Source of the DNA: Microglena sp. YARC
Taxonomy: Eukaryota; Chlorophyta; Chlorophyceae; Chlamydomonadales; Chlamydomonadaceae
DNA length: 64,000 bases
Assembly (NCBI GenBank): GCA_022414725.1
Contig: CM039462.1
Span: 49,949,876 to 50,013,875, forward strand
Reading direction: 5' to 3'
Shown piece by piece: positions 10,165-20,440 of this stretch (within the stretch, counting starts at the first letter, position 1; every line of letters starts with the position of its first letter). The translations under genes were made by a program, and so were the position numbers. Under the pieces are notes generated by a model that did no database searches, was not told where the DNA came from, and saw only the letters and a program-made list of their open reading frames with translations.

Positions 10165-12094
10165 TTAGATGGACCCCACTAACTTGATGCCTCGAATGAC
10201 CCTGCGCTTCACAACCTTCTTCTTCTCATCCTCCATGGAGATTACCACCTGTGAGGTCTCTTTCCACTCGGTTCCCTGTTTGCCCGCAAAGAACGCCTTG
10301 ACAAACTTTGTGCTGAATACTGAAGCTGTATCGTGTCCATAGTGGGACTCTTTCCACCGACACTTGAGGTCCCCGATCCACACTGCGTCCGAAGACGCCC
10401 CCGTCACATCAACCACATCCTCTAGCCACTCGGTCAGGGGGTTGGCGCTGTCCGCAATACCAGACTTCCACTCGGTCATCGATACCGGCAAATTGTCGAA
10501 GATGCTGGAGCGCCCTGGTCGACGAAAGTGCTCCATGAGCAGCTGCGCCAGCGTAGACCTCCAGGTTGGTAGGATGTCGGCAAGGTTGTCGCGGCGCTCA
10601 AACTCGTGCTCGCGCTCCGGGTGTAGCACAAAATTTGATCGCATGGGTACCACGACCATCCGCTTGACGAAGGCGCTGTCTCCTCCGCCGAACTTGGGAC
10701 AATCGCCTTCGTTGAAGACAAGAACAACGCCAGCCTGCCACATGAAGTAGGACGAGTTCCCCGTGCCACATGAGCGCCCATCAATACGCACACCCTCCCC
10801 CCCCGCAATGCGTTTGATAAACGCCTCGTCCAGTGAGATGCCGGGTTTCATTTTTTCTGACACCAGTAGTCTCACGCTCTTCATTGACTTGAGTCCCGCG
10901 TCGTGGTCATCACGTCTCCTGGCAGACGACCCATTTGTCATGAATTTTGTTCCATCGAAGCTCACGTACTCGTCAAAAAAGCTACCGAAAAGGGCCAAAA
11001 CGGTACTCTTCCCGTTGTCACCAGATGTCTTATCGGTGAAGACTAGGAATTTCTTATCTTTGCGGCGGCCGGACAGAAGTCCCGCAAAATATGCGAGCAC
11101 GACGTCACGCTCCTCGTCAACAGGTATGACTTTCCGCAAGAAGTCATAGAGATCCTGCTTGCATCGCTGGAGGTGGTGGTTGTCCTCTCCCAGGTAATCC
11201 CACTTTGCGCACCTACTAATGTTGTCGGTCATCTCGACTTTTCGGAACACTACTGTGTCCCTCGACGAGCTGTCGAAGACGCCGTTGTTGACTGCAAAGA
11301 GATCCAGGTTGATATCGAGGTTATCAGCGAATGTCTCGTCAAGGACGAGAGATGCAACGGATTGAAGGAACGTTTTGCGTTCCCGAACCGTGTCAACAAA
11401 CCACCGAAGCTTCTTGTTATTCTTCTCAGAAGGGAAGGTGGATTTCAACTCGGTTGCGATTATTTTTCGTATCTTGATATTACTGCAGTTCGACCAGCGA
11501 TTGGTAGCGGGGTTGCAGTAATACATGTCGCCGACGCACTCCTCCTTCTTGAAGTCTGGCACAAACTTGATGCGGCTGAAGAATTCTGGGGTGGCCTCCA
11601 TGAATTTCTCCGCCAGCACATCCTCATTGATTGAAGACGACGACAACGAGTCATCATCATCGTCCGTGTCATTTCCCCCACCGACCATGATGATGTTAAG
11701 GCCTTGCTCGAACGTCTCGTCCCTCAGCATCAGGCCCGCGAATGCCATCACGTTTGTCACCCCGCGATGAGACCTTGTGTACCGGATCAGCCTTAAAATT
11801 TCCCTTCTCTTCAAATCCAGGTCCGCTACCATCATCGAGGTTGATATCCAGGCATCTATATCCCTCAGCGCCGCCTCCATGGCCTCGACTGCCACGCTCT
11901 TCACCCTCCCTTCATCCACATTGACCCACTGGCACGTGTCCTCCTCGAATATGTAGTAGCCCCTGCGGCCAGCCCCACTCTTCTACACGGACCCTTTCAA
12001 CAAGAAGTGCACGACCTGGCCCAGACCGTAGTCTCCCTTGTACCAATTGTCTTTTATTACATCTGGAATGAGCATCGCGTCCTCTGACGCAATA
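10165..12094 (-). pseudogene. D5-type primase-helicase, copy 1 (helicase half, N-terminus missing)
   Basis: A 584-codon open frame (10165-11919) carries the middle and helicase parts of a D5-like superfamily-3 helicase: Walker A GDNGKSTVLALFG, a Walker-B-like LLVSEK, and the sensor-1-type VLVFNEGDCPKF. Such proteins unwind DNA at the viral replication fork and are fused to an N-terminal archaeo-eukaryotic primase. Upstream, the same frame continues to about 12094 through one TAG (at about 11984-11986) with related content (KGDYGLGQVVHFLLKG; GRRGYYIFEEDTCQW). The primase domain is absent; copy 2, next door, retains it. It is either a broken gene or one exon-like half of a rearranged locus. Confidence 0.8.
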
Positions 12095-12418
12095 ACATGA
12101 ACAATAAAGAAGTAGTGTCTGTGAAGTGTGCTGGCAATGAAGAAGGGTCAGCTGTGTTGTTTACACTTCATTCGAGGACGAGTGGACGAGGCTGACTCAA
12201 ACAATAGATGAGAGGATGGTGCGAAAGTTTCCGCGGCATGTGTGAGAATGGACAAGGAGGCTGCTAAAGCCGCCGTGTGCCATGCATGATGCTAAACATT
12301 CGAAAGCATGCCCCCGAACGAGGTGGATCATCATCGATTCACAGGGTTCGACCGCCACATGTAGTAAGTACACCCCCCCCCTGCACGTCGAGTGTTGCAT
12401 TGTTCCAATAAATCGTGC
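12095..12418. other. Spacer between the two D5-type copies
   Basis: No gene seen. Open frames here have no recognisable content. The stretch ends where the copy-2 stop codon begins. Confidence 0.4.
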
Positions 12419-14008
12419 CTAACCATCAACAATTTTACATCCCTTGATCACTCCCTTTTTGACTTTCGTCTCCATTCTTGCTGTCTCTTTCCAATCTGTT
12501 CCTTGTTTGCCTGCAAAGAACGCCTTGACCAACTTAGTGCTGAATACTGAAGATGTCTCGCCATAGTGGGACTCTTTCCACCGACTCTTGAGGTCCCCGA
12601 TCCACACCGCGTCCGACGACGCCCCCGTCACCTCAACCACTTCCTCTAGCCATTCAGCCAGGGGGTTGGCACTTTCTGCATACCGGACTTCCACTCGGTC
12701 ATAGAGACCGGCAGGGTGTCGAAGATGCTGGAGCGCCCCGGTCGACGAAAGTGCTCGATGAGCAGCTGTGCCAGCGCAGACCTCCAGGTTGGTAGGATGT
12801 CGGCTAGGTCGTCGCGGCGCTCAAACTCGTGCTCGCGTTGTGGGTCGGGGTGTATCAAGAAATTTGAGCGCATTGGGACAATGATCATCCGCTTGACGAA
12901 TGCGTTGTCTCCTCCGTCGAACTTGGGACAATCGCCTTCGTTGAAGATCATTACTACACCAGCCTGCCACATGAAGTCGAAAGAGTTCCCGGTACCACAC
13001 GAGCGCCCCCAAACACGCACACCTTCTCCCCCCGCAATGCGCTTGATCAACGCCTCGTCCAACGCGATGTTGGGTTTCATTTCTTCGGCCACAAGTAGCC
13101 TCACGCCCTTCATTGGCTTTAGACCCGCGTCATGGTCATCGCGGCTCCTGGCGAACGACCCTTTTGTCAAAAATATTGTCCCATTGCTGCTCCCGTACTC
13201 TCCGAAAAAGGTTCCCATAAGGGCCATGAGAGTGCTCTTGCCGTTGTCCCCGGTGTGGATGCACGCAAATGCTCAGTTTCTGCACGAGTGTATCGAGATC
13301 CATTTGATGTACGTCGTCACGTTTCGCGAACGAGCCTGCGGCAATGTCGAATTGGTACCAGGCAGTGACTTTCCACGGGTAGGCCTCATCCGGTTTCTTC
13401 GATCCGTACAAGAACCACCTGCCGCCCCGTTTGATCACGCTTTCGTCATATATCTTTCCGGGATCCATTTCGGCCAGTCCAGGAATGCAAATGGTGCTCG
13501 CGAACGCCATGTGTTCGGTCACATCGTTGACGAAGTGCTCTCTGATGGCGAGTTGGATCTCTGGGTGTGTGATGACATTTGGCATGAACACGTGTAGACC
13601 ATCTTTGTACATTCCGGCGTGTTTCTTGTCGAGTCTTGGAGTTGGCTTCTCGAGGATCACGACGTCCATGTGATTCTGGTCTACAAAGTACTTGGTGGCC
13701 GCCACGAGCGCGTCCATGAAATTCTCGATGTGCTTCTGTGTGTAGATGCGCTCTGGGGTCGTCTGTCGCATGTCCAGGTCAACGATGACGGGCGAGGTGT
13801 CTGTATGTGCCTCGACGATAGACATGGGTCGACCTTCATCCCTGAGTGCGTGAACGTAGGCCTTGCGGAACGCATTTGAATGAGGTCCGCCATCAGAGAT
13901 CGTGAACAAACCGAACATGGGGTCCCCCATGGCACCGTGTGTTGCCTCGGTGGGGGCAGGGAAGTTCTTGACATGTGCCGCCGCCAGAAGAACATCGAGG
14001 GATGACAT
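12419..14008 (-). pseudogene. D5-type primase-helicase, copy 2 (internal deletion, two frame changes)
   Basis: ATG at 14008. The first 250 or so codons are a primase-like N-terminal domain (HTDTSPVIVDLDM; KPTPRLDKKHAGMYKDGLHVFMP, the acidic and Lys/His motifs expected of the D5 primase moiety). At about 13250 this frame meets, out of frame, a helicase segment starting exactly at Walker A (TGDNGKSTLMALMG), closely related to copy 1. A further frame change lies near 12670. Some 300 codons that copy 1 has between the domains are missing. The two copies are therefore complementary: copy 1 has linker plus helicase, copy 2 has primase plus helicase. Neither would be functional as read. Confidence 0.8.
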
Positions 14009-14086
14009 ATCGGGTGTGTTATGCCTTTATCGGTTTCACTTTATACCGAATCGATTGATTCGCCCTTCACGTATGTGCTTCGCAAA

Positions 14087-14359
14087 TCACACCCCCACCC
14101 ATCTAAGATTCGCACCGCAAGTCGGCAGAAAACCGGTGCCATCTCCACCATCCAGAGGAAAAATGAGGTCGGTACTTTCGAGAGTGTCCATTGAAAGACC
14201 AGCCTCACTTAAGAGATCGCCTCTTCCCGGTACCGTGCTCCAAAAGAACACGGGGTCTTTGTTGATGTGCAATGCGTCATGAAAGTAGGTTCCTTTACTG
14301 GACGGGCCATTTGGTAGGATCATCCACTCATACACTGTATCTGTCGACGCCGGATTCAA
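14087..14359 (-). pseudogene. Hypothetical gene, 5' end replaced by tandem repeats
   Basis: A 90-codon minus-strand frame (YEWMILPNGPSSKGTYFHD...) with no ATG at its beginning; the frame opens exactly where the tandem repeat array at 14358 begins. A related piece (about 110 bases of its middle) is found at 30561-30671 in inverted orientation within an ankyrin spacer. Family not recognised. Confidence 0.45.
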
Positions 14360-15200
14360 TCAATGTGTGTAACCGAGAGTAACTTATATACCATGTAACC
14401 ATGTGAAAAACAAAGAATCTCATTTTCTCAGTTGACCAGTTGACCAGTTGGCCATGTGAAAAACAAAGAATATCATTTTTCTCAGTGGTTACAATAGTTG
14501 ATAAGTTACAATTGGATTTATAAAGGGGGTGGGAGAAGGACAGCGGGGATCAAGCAGACCGTCTTTGACTTTATTTTCATTTTCTTATTCAATCAATGTG
14601 TGTAACCGAGAGTAATTTATATACCATGTAACCATGTGAAAAACAAAGAATATCATTTTTCTCTGTGGTTACAATAGTTGATAAGTTACAATTGGATTTA
14701 TAAAGGGGGTGGGAGAAGGACAGCGGGGATCAAGCAGACCGTCTTTGACTTTATTTTCTTTTTCTTATTCAATCAATGTGTGTAACCGAGAGTAACTTAT
14801 ATACCATGTAACCATGTGAAAAACAAAGAATCTCATTTTCTCAGTTGACCAGTTGACCAGTTGGCCATGTGAAAAACAAAGAATATCATTTTTCTCTGTG
14901 GTTACAATAGTTGATAAGTTACAATTGGATTTATAAAGGGGGTGGGAGAAGGACAGCGGGGATCAAGCAGACCGTCTTTGACTTTATTTTCATTTTCTTA
15001 TTCAATCTATGTGTGTAACCGAGAGTAACTTATATACCATGTAACCATGTGAAAAACAAAGAATCTCATTTTCTCAGTTGACCAGTTGACCAGTTGGCCA
15101 TGTGAAAAACAAAGAATATCATTTTTCTCTGTGGTTACAATAGTTGATAAGTTACAATTGGATTTATAAAGGGGGTGGGAGAAGGACAGCGGGGACCAAG
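14358..15200 (+). repeat. Tandem repeat array with TATA boxes, four copies
   Basis: Four head-to-tail units start near 14358, 14590, 14770 and 15003 (periods about 232, 180 and 233 bases). The second lacks a 50-base part that itself is a short internal repeat (GTTGACCAGTTGACCAGTTG). Every unit contains TTATATACCATGTAACC and, later, GGATTTATAAAGGGGGTGGG. The last copy leads into the gene starting at 15320. The array looks like an amplified promoter or leader; it contains no gene. Confidence 0.85.
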
Positions 15201-15319
15201 ACGACCGCCTGTGTAGAGAGAGAAGAAGCCGATTCGAGCATATTTTATGGCACCTTTCCAAGCTGCAATTCATATAAAGGTGTTCAGGTTTGTTGAAGAA
15301 GACACAACCAATTACAACA

Positions 15320-16666
15320 ATGTCCGAATCAAGGGTACCTGAAATTCCCAATGTATTGGTTAATGTAATATTGTCCCAGATATGCGATTGCGTTGTGGAA
15401 TCCATGAGACGTTTGCCCACAGGCTCCCCTTTGAAGACGGTTCGTGCGGCATTGCGCCCGCTCTTGCACGTATGTATATTGAGTCAGGAGCACGCGACCT
15501 TCGTCGGTGAGGACATATGGGAAACTGTTTTCCAATTGGTCTGCAGGATCTGCAGCAGAAAAGATGTGTGTATAGGTGATGTGAAATGCTCGTATCGAAA
15601 CGCGGTAATGCTGATTCTCAGACGCGGATGTGAGTTGTGTGACGCTCACCCGAAGACTTTCAAAGTGTATTGGCAGTTTGAGTTTGGCACACGCATTTGT
15701 CAGAGATGTCTACGGGAAAACACTATTTGCGATTTTGCTGTCAAGAATGACCTGAAGGGGTTGGGTCCAGAGGTTTCGTATATTTGTCGGGGACTTCCCT
15801 CCATCACAATTGGCATGTACAAACGATATGCCTCCCTCACCTACGACCTCACATTTCTCTGGAGCGCCGATGTGTATGCGCGTGCGCGGGAGTTCCTTCG
15901 AAAGGATGCGGGTTGTTGCAGCGACAGTTCTTGCTACACCGAGCTTTGCGAAATCGCAACAGCAAAAGTAATTGCGGACAAGGAGGCTGCACGCCTCTCG
16001 TGCGTCTCCATGCGGAAGGCATCGTTGGATGAATTGGATGACCACATCATGTCGTCTCAAGATCTTGCACATGTGTTCAAGTGCTGCGCAAGTGTGGTGC
16101 CCAAGGGTCAGCTGCGTGACAAGCTGGTGGTGTCATGCACAACCGACGATATTCTTGGGGTTACGCACGCTCTTCTCAACCGCAAGCTTACCGGCTTCAT
16201 TACAAAATTATGCATTGATCTCAAAGACCTGCCACACGAGGCCATCATTGCACATGCTGACGCGATATCTGGTGCCGTGATGGCTGAAGTTGCTGCCGCG
16301 GTGGGCGATTTCCCCAAGCTGATGCATGCCGTGTTTTCACGCAAGTATGGAGATGACATTAAGCAGGCATGTATCGCTTCAGAAGATTCTGAAATTCGCA
16401 AGCAAGTGCACTTCATGGTTACGAATATCGTGAAAACAATATGCGTGCGTGATTGGGACTCGATGTTCCGCGGTGTGTTCGAGAGACGCGGATGCACGTG
16501 GTCTCGTTACCGTTACCTATTTCACAAGCTAAGTGTTGCGCATCGACGTATTATCCTGGATCAACCCAATGCACACGGTGTGTGTTGCAGACAATGTAAT
16601 AAGGAGTTCAAAACAGTTTCGGACTTGATCCATCATGTGAAGGGTTCTCCGGTTCACCGCCCCTAG
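15320..16666 (+). CDS. Zinc-finger protein with F-box-like N-terminus (448 aa)
   Basis: ATG at 15320 (the longer frame starts only with TTG). Residues about 5-45 resemble a loose F-box-like helix set (VPEIPNVLVNVILSQICDCV). A Cys-rich region around residues 115-140 (CELCDAH...RICQRCLREN) looks like a treble-clef or zinc-ribbon site, and the C-terminus has one C2H2 finger (CCRQCNKEFKTVSDLIHHV). The rest is helical. Architecture parallels the gene at 2453 (F-box-like start, C2H2 end), so the two may be distant paralogues, possibly adaptor proteins. Preceded by the tandem TATA-containing array and a CATATAAAGG box at about 15269. A fragment is duplicated at 17936-18085. Confidence 0.65.
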   Translation: MSESRVPEIPNVLVNVILSQICDCVVESMRRLPTGSPLKTVRAALRPLLHVCILSQEHATFVGEDIWETVFQLVCRICSRKDVCIGDVKCSYRNAVMLILRRGCELCDAHPKTFKVYWQFEFGTRICQRCLRENTICDFAVKNDLKGLGPEVSYICRGLPSITIGMYKRYASLTYDLTFLWSADVYARAREFLRKDAGCCSDSSCYTELCEIATAKVIADKEAARLSCVSMRKASLDELDDHIMSSQDLAHVFKCCASVVPKGQLRDKLVVSCTTDDILGVTHALLNRKLTGFITKLCIDLKDLPHEAIIAHADAISGAVMAEVAAAVGDFPKLMHAVFSRKYGDDIKQACIASEDSEIRKQVHFMVTNIVKTICVRDWDSMFRGVFERRGCTWSRYRYLFHKLSVAHRRIILDQPNAHGVCCRQCNKEFKTVSDLIHHVKGSPVHRP

Positions 16667-16739
16667 ACGGGTGTGATAATGCGAGGCACTGCAGACATCA
16701 GCTTGACACTTTTTTTAAGTGGAAATTGGGAAGTTTAAT

Positions 16740-16768
16740 TTTACTGTTCCACCGACTGTAGAAACACA
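16740..16768. repeat. Dispersed 20-25 base motif (TTTTACTGTTCCRCCGACTGTAG)
   Basis: The same motif occurs at 21113-21135 and, reverse-complemented, at 30530-30552, with a relaxed form at 703-722 (CTATACAGTTGGCGGAACAG). It resembles one end of a small mobile element but no partner end or target duplication was found. The rest of 16667-16869 is empty. Confidence 0.5.
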
Positions 16769-16869
16769 GGGGGATAAACTGGGCGTTAGGATTCCTCGTA
16801 CGACACGTGGATGCCTGTAGACGAGAATCCGCCACTGCTTCGTGTGTCATGAATGGACGGACGGATGAC

Positions 16870-17046
16870 CTACCCCTTCTTTTCCCACGCTTTACGCATG
16901 TTCCACATGTAGAGACCGGTTACATACATTGAATACATATGTACACGTCGTCTTGTCTGCTGGTTGATGTGAACTGTGGGCTCCCCTCCGGTCTCCCACA
17001 CGCTAGTTTCCTCTCGGATATTAAAAAAATTGACTGGATTTTTCAT
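16870..17046 (-). CDS. Possible small protein (58 aa)
   Basis: ATG at 17046, divergent from the gene at 17106 and sharing a 60-base AT-rich spacer with it. Basic product with no motif recognised. Weak call. Confidence 0.3.
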   Translation of the reverse strand: MKNPVNFFNIREETSVWETGGEPTVHINQQTRRRVHMYSMYVTGLYMWNMRKAWEKKG

Positions 17047-17105
17047 CTTAGCAAGAAAGCACACCTAAATAACCAACCAAACAACCAAACAAACAACCTA
17101 CAATA

Positions 17106-17675
17106 ATGATGATGTCAACTGGTGAGAAAATATGGATGCACCTTGCCAAGGTTGCCCAAGAAGCCTCTGGTGAGCACCCGACCACCGAATTGCATTTTGG
17201 TGAACACACCCTTCCCATTTGGATGTTCACTTCCTCAGACACTTTCTTCCCCGCGTTCTCCGACATCGTTGACGATCATCTCGAGACACATCCTCTATAC
17301 CAGACCCTGTCGTACCTCAACACAAGGCACAGACACAAGTATATTGCGGTGTGTTCCTTGTTCTTGAATAAGGATGCTGAATCCGTCTTAAGAATACTGC
17401 ACAGTCTGTTCATCATCCAACATGGAGAAATTTATCACCCTGCTGAATTTGATGACCTTCATCACTTAATCGAATGCTTACACGACAATGGATTTGAGAA
17501 TTACCCTGGAATGGTACAGAGCTTCTGCTTCGAGAAGATTTGCATGTCTTGGCTTCGCGTCAGGAAGGCAGTTCGAGTGATCGCAGAGCGATACCGAGAA
17601 CACCTACTGAGGAGAAGGGATCGCATTATGCGTACAGTTCTGATTCCTATCATCGTGCGACAGCACAAAAGATAG
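17106..17675 (+). CDS. Hypothetical protein (189 aa)
   Basis: ATG at 17106 after an AAC/AAAC-rich leader. Soluble, His-rich in the middle (HRHKY, DDLHHLIECLHD) and strongly basic at the end (RERYREHLLRRRDRIMR-like helix). No known domain recognised. The coding frame is intact and has clear codon structure, so it is very likely a real gene. Confidence 0.6.
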   Translation: MMMSTGEKIWMHLAKVAQEASGEHPTTELHFGEHTLPIWMFTSSDTFFPAFSDIVDDHLETHPLYQTLSYLNTRHRHKYIAVCSLFLNKDAESVLRILHSLFIIQHGEIYHPAEFDDLHHLIECLHDNGFENYPGMVQSFCFEKICMSWLRVRKAVRVIAERYREHLLRRRDRIMRTVLIPIIVRQHKR

Positions 17676-17760
17676 ACAGACGGTTGCAAAACATCTCGTG
17701 CATGAACCTGACTCCTTGTACCTCGCCACCAAGCGCGCTACGCTCGACAAGCTTGTAATC

Positions 17761-17893
<133 letters not shown>

Positions 17894-17935
17894 ATACTCA
17901 TTGTTTTTGATACATTTCTTAGAGACTGTTCTTCG

Positions 17936-18085
17936 CGTGCGTGCGTGATTGTGACTCGATGTTCCGCGTTGTGTTCGAGAGACGCGGATGCAAGTGGTCT
18001 CGTTACCGTTACCTATTTCACCAGCTATGTGTCGCGCATCAACGTATTATCCTGGATCAACCCAGTGCACACGGTGTGTGTTGAC
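17936..18085 (+). pseudogene. Duplicated fragment of the 15320 zinc-finger gene
   Basis: About 150 bases nearly identical to 16443-16590 (the segment just before the C2H2 finger), with a handful of substitutions. It ends in the TGTGTGTTG that begins the zinc finger in the parent. No start codon or independent function. Confidence 0.85.
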
Positions 18086-18099
18086 CCTGCATGAGGGAC

Positions 18100-18210
18100 A
18101 ATAAGTCCGCATGATAGGGTTCCAGCTCGTCAAGGGGGTGTCCGTAAATCAAGAAGTGGTAGCGAACCATCTGGCACTGGTTCTGGGACTCAGACATGTC
18201 GTTGATAGGA
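18100..18210 (-). pseudogene. Decayed second domain of the adjacent repeat-domain gene
   Basis: On the minus strand this stretch encodes, in one frame, a segment (QMVRYHFLIYGHPLDELEP) clearly related to the domain repeated in the genes at 18268-18621 and 18904-19464. It is out of frame with the upstream gene and lacks its own end. I infer that the minus-strand gene once had two domains, like its divergent partner. Confidence 0.65.
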
Positions 18211-18267
18211 ACCCTGGTATTCTTGTTTACACCAGTTTTTTTGCTATTGAAGCCCAGCAGAACTCGA

Positions 18268-18621
18268 TTAGGCGCGGTTTACCAAGGCCGCCTGTGCTTT
18301 CTCGAGAATGACGGTCGCCTCGTTCAACATGAACTCGATGTATCGAGGGTATTCGGGGCTCGACGGTTGGCTGTGATCTTCCATGAAATACGTGGTCTCT
18401 TCCATCCAGTTGTAGAGCCCCCCATTGTAACCCATGGCGATGGCCATGGCCTCCGTGTGTCCGGGTTCGAGCACGTCTGAGGGGGGGTCTCCGTGCATCC
18501 AGAAGTAGTAGCGAATGAGCTGGAACTTGTTGGGAAAATCCGACATGTCGTTGCGGGGGTGCGCGACAATGGGTTCGGCAGCGGGAGTAGGGTCGAAAGT
18601 GGTAGTATTCATAGCGTTCAT
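18268..18621 (-). CDS. RYYFWMxGDP-domain protein, one domain (117 aa)
   Basis: ATG at 18621. After a Pro/Ala-rich start the protein holds one copy of a domain of about 75 residues running from LIRYYFWMHGDPPSDVLEP to EATVILEKAQAAL. The same domain occurs twice in the divergent gene at 18904. Function unknown. The stop truncates it relative to its partner; a decayed second domain follows at 18100-18210. Confidence 0.6.
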   Translation of the reverse strand: MNAMNTTTFDPTPAAEPIVAHPRNDMSDFPNKFQLIRYYFWMHGDPPSDVLEPGHTEAMAIAMGYNGGLYNWMEETTYFMEDHSQPSSPEYPRYIEFMLNEATVILEKAQAALVNRA

Positions 18622-18903
18622 GGTTGCTGCTGCTGTTGATAGTTATTCTTATTTGCACTATTCATTTCTTATTTACACTATTCATTTCCGCACAGGAAAG
18701 AGAGAGAGAGAGAGAGTCGGGGACAAGGTGCCGCAGACCCAGAGGATTCAGAGGACCGCGTACAAGAGAGGTCACAAAGATGCTGTACCGCTTCTGATAG
18801 AAATGTGGTATAAACACAATGGTGAGTGGTGCCCAAACGGAGTATCAATTCTGGGAACAGGTTCGACAACACAGTAAACTCTCAACTCTCAACTGTGGAC
18901 GAT

Positions 18904-19464
18904 ATGTTTCAACAGGTTGACAACTTCGAGTTCACGAACACGGCCCAGCTGTTTCGCTACCACTTGTGGTTCAACGGAGGACCCCTCAACGATCATTTGG
19001 AAACCGGTCGCCCAAAAGATGTGTGCTCCAACATGGGTTTCGCTGATCACTACAAATTCATGAAAGAGACGAGGGATCTCCTCAAGAGTCACAGCAAACC
19101 GTTGAGCCCCTATCACCCGCAGTACCTCGAGTTCATGGTGCACGAGGCGACTGTCATTCTGACGAAAGCTCAGAAGACACTGGTCAACGATATGCCTGGG
19201 TTCGACGACAGGTTCCGCTACTACTTCTGGATGGGAGACTCCCCCACTGATGTACTGGAACCTGAGTTCGAGCCCCAGGCCATCGTCCTGGGTTACACTG
19301 GGCTCCACCACTTCGTTCGACAGTTCAGGAAACAAATGAAAAAGGACAGCGACCCGAATAGCGACCTCCTTCAACCCTACCTCGATTTCATGGTGTACGA
19401 GGGGACTGTGGTGCTAGAAAAAGCGGAAGCGATCCGTGCACTTGAACTGTACTGTGTATCATGA
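18904..19464 (+). CDS. RYYFWMxGDP-domain protein, two tandem domains (186 aa)
   Basis: ATG at 18904, chosen because the longer frame starts with GTG in a non-conserved region. Two tandem copies of the same domain (about residues 15-92 and 98-180): each starts FRYHLWFNGG or FRYYFWMGDS, passes a hydrophobic centre, and ends YLEFMVHEATVILTKA or YLDFMVYEGTVVLEKA. Divergently transcribed from the single-domain paralogue about 280 bases away. Not a family I recognise; the internal duplication is seen directly. Confidence 0.65.
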   Translation: MFQQVDNFEFTNTAQLFRYHLWFNGGPLNDHLETGRPKDVCSNMGFADHYKFMKETRDLLKSHSKPLSPYHPQYLEFMVHEATVILTKAQKTLVNDMPGFDDRFRYYFWMGDSPTDVLEPEFEPQAIVLGYTGLHHFVRQFRKQMKKDSDPNSDLLQPYLDFMVYEGTVVLEKAEAIRALELYCVS

Positions 19465-19901
19465 CTTATCTCAGCGCTTTCCCGACTCCCTACCATATAC
19501 GGCCAATCGTATCGGCTTTTGGCGAGGATCTTCTGGGCTTCTGGAGCAAAGCGCTGGATGACACTGTCAATCCCGCGGATCCCATCAGATATTCCAGATT
19601 GTCCAAGCATGTCCGCGACCCTGCTTCTCATTTAGCTATTGGGTCACTGAATTGAGCAACACGTCTAGCAACACCACTTCAATTTAGTTTCGTAAATTTG
19701 ATGTAACAACGATGATGAAATGATGTTGCTCCATGATCTCTCTTTTTCTCCTGTCAGGCCTTACATGTCTCAGGAAGCTAGACATCACTTCAACCAACAT
19801 TGTCAACGTGACCCCACTTTCGAGTATCAAGGCACTCGAGCTTATCGAAAGTACAGATTAAGAATTGCGGGGATGATGCCGCACTCATTTTTTTTAGTAT
19901 G
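19465..19901. other. Intergenic, no firm gene
   Basis: Short open frames on both strands, none with recognisable content. A plus-strand frame (19720-19902) with a plausible basic peptide is cut by the inverted-repeat element at 19902 and may be the remains of an interrupted gene. Confidence 0.35.
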
Positions 19902-20067
19902 AATGGGCGTTCCTGCCTCCTGGCCGATTTTGACTGGTTGCGGAACATGGTATGGAGCAGAATTGTGATTCCTTGGTGCTGATGTCTCAAGCTAGCGAGT
20001 CGTTCAGGAGGCTCTAAATCCTGATTAGAAATTTTAAAAAATCGGCCGGGAGGCAGGAACGCCCATT
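19902..20067. mobile_element. 165-bp inverted-repeat element (MITE-like), copy 1
   Basis: Terminal inverted repeats of about 30 bases beginning AATGGGCGTTCCTGCC and ending GGCAGGAACGCCCATT. Flanked by a perfect 4-bp direct repeat TATG (19898-19901 and 20068-20071). No coding capacity. The interior (TGGTATGGAGCGGAATTGTG...) is shared with the other copies. Confidence 0.95.
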
Positions 20068-20071
20068 TATG

Positions 20072-20440
20072 TAGAAAACCCCATCCAACCATCGACCACA
20101 CGCAAACGCTAAACTGGATCACGCGAACGCGTCGGTCGACCTCGACGGCCGCATCTTCCACAATCACTCTGTGCATTTTTGTTCGATGCTTATTCCGCCT
20201 TATAATTTTGAACGGATCCGCCATCTTCGCCATAGCGTGCGCAGGGTACGTGCGGTACTCGTCTAAAGTTAAACAAATTACTGAATACCGGTCCTTGTTT
20301 TTCAGCTGTATCGGAGCAGTGTCTTTGCTGAGTGCTGCCACGACGAGATTGCGTTCCCTCTCGGATGCCTCGAAAAAGGAAACCACATGTCGAAAGAATC
20401 GATCGATTTTTTCGCGTCCACCGTGCTTGAGGGTGTGCAA
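20072..20440 (-). pseudogene. Interrupted hypothetical gene next to the inverted-repeat element
   Basis: The minus-strand frame from about 20440 encodes a plausible soluble basic protein (DRFFRHVVSFFEASERERNLVVAAL...) but has only a TTG at its beginning and runs into the inserted element at 20067. I see no family. Its upstream side merges with a piece of the ankyrin-gene spacer (20455-20600). Confidence 0.35.
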
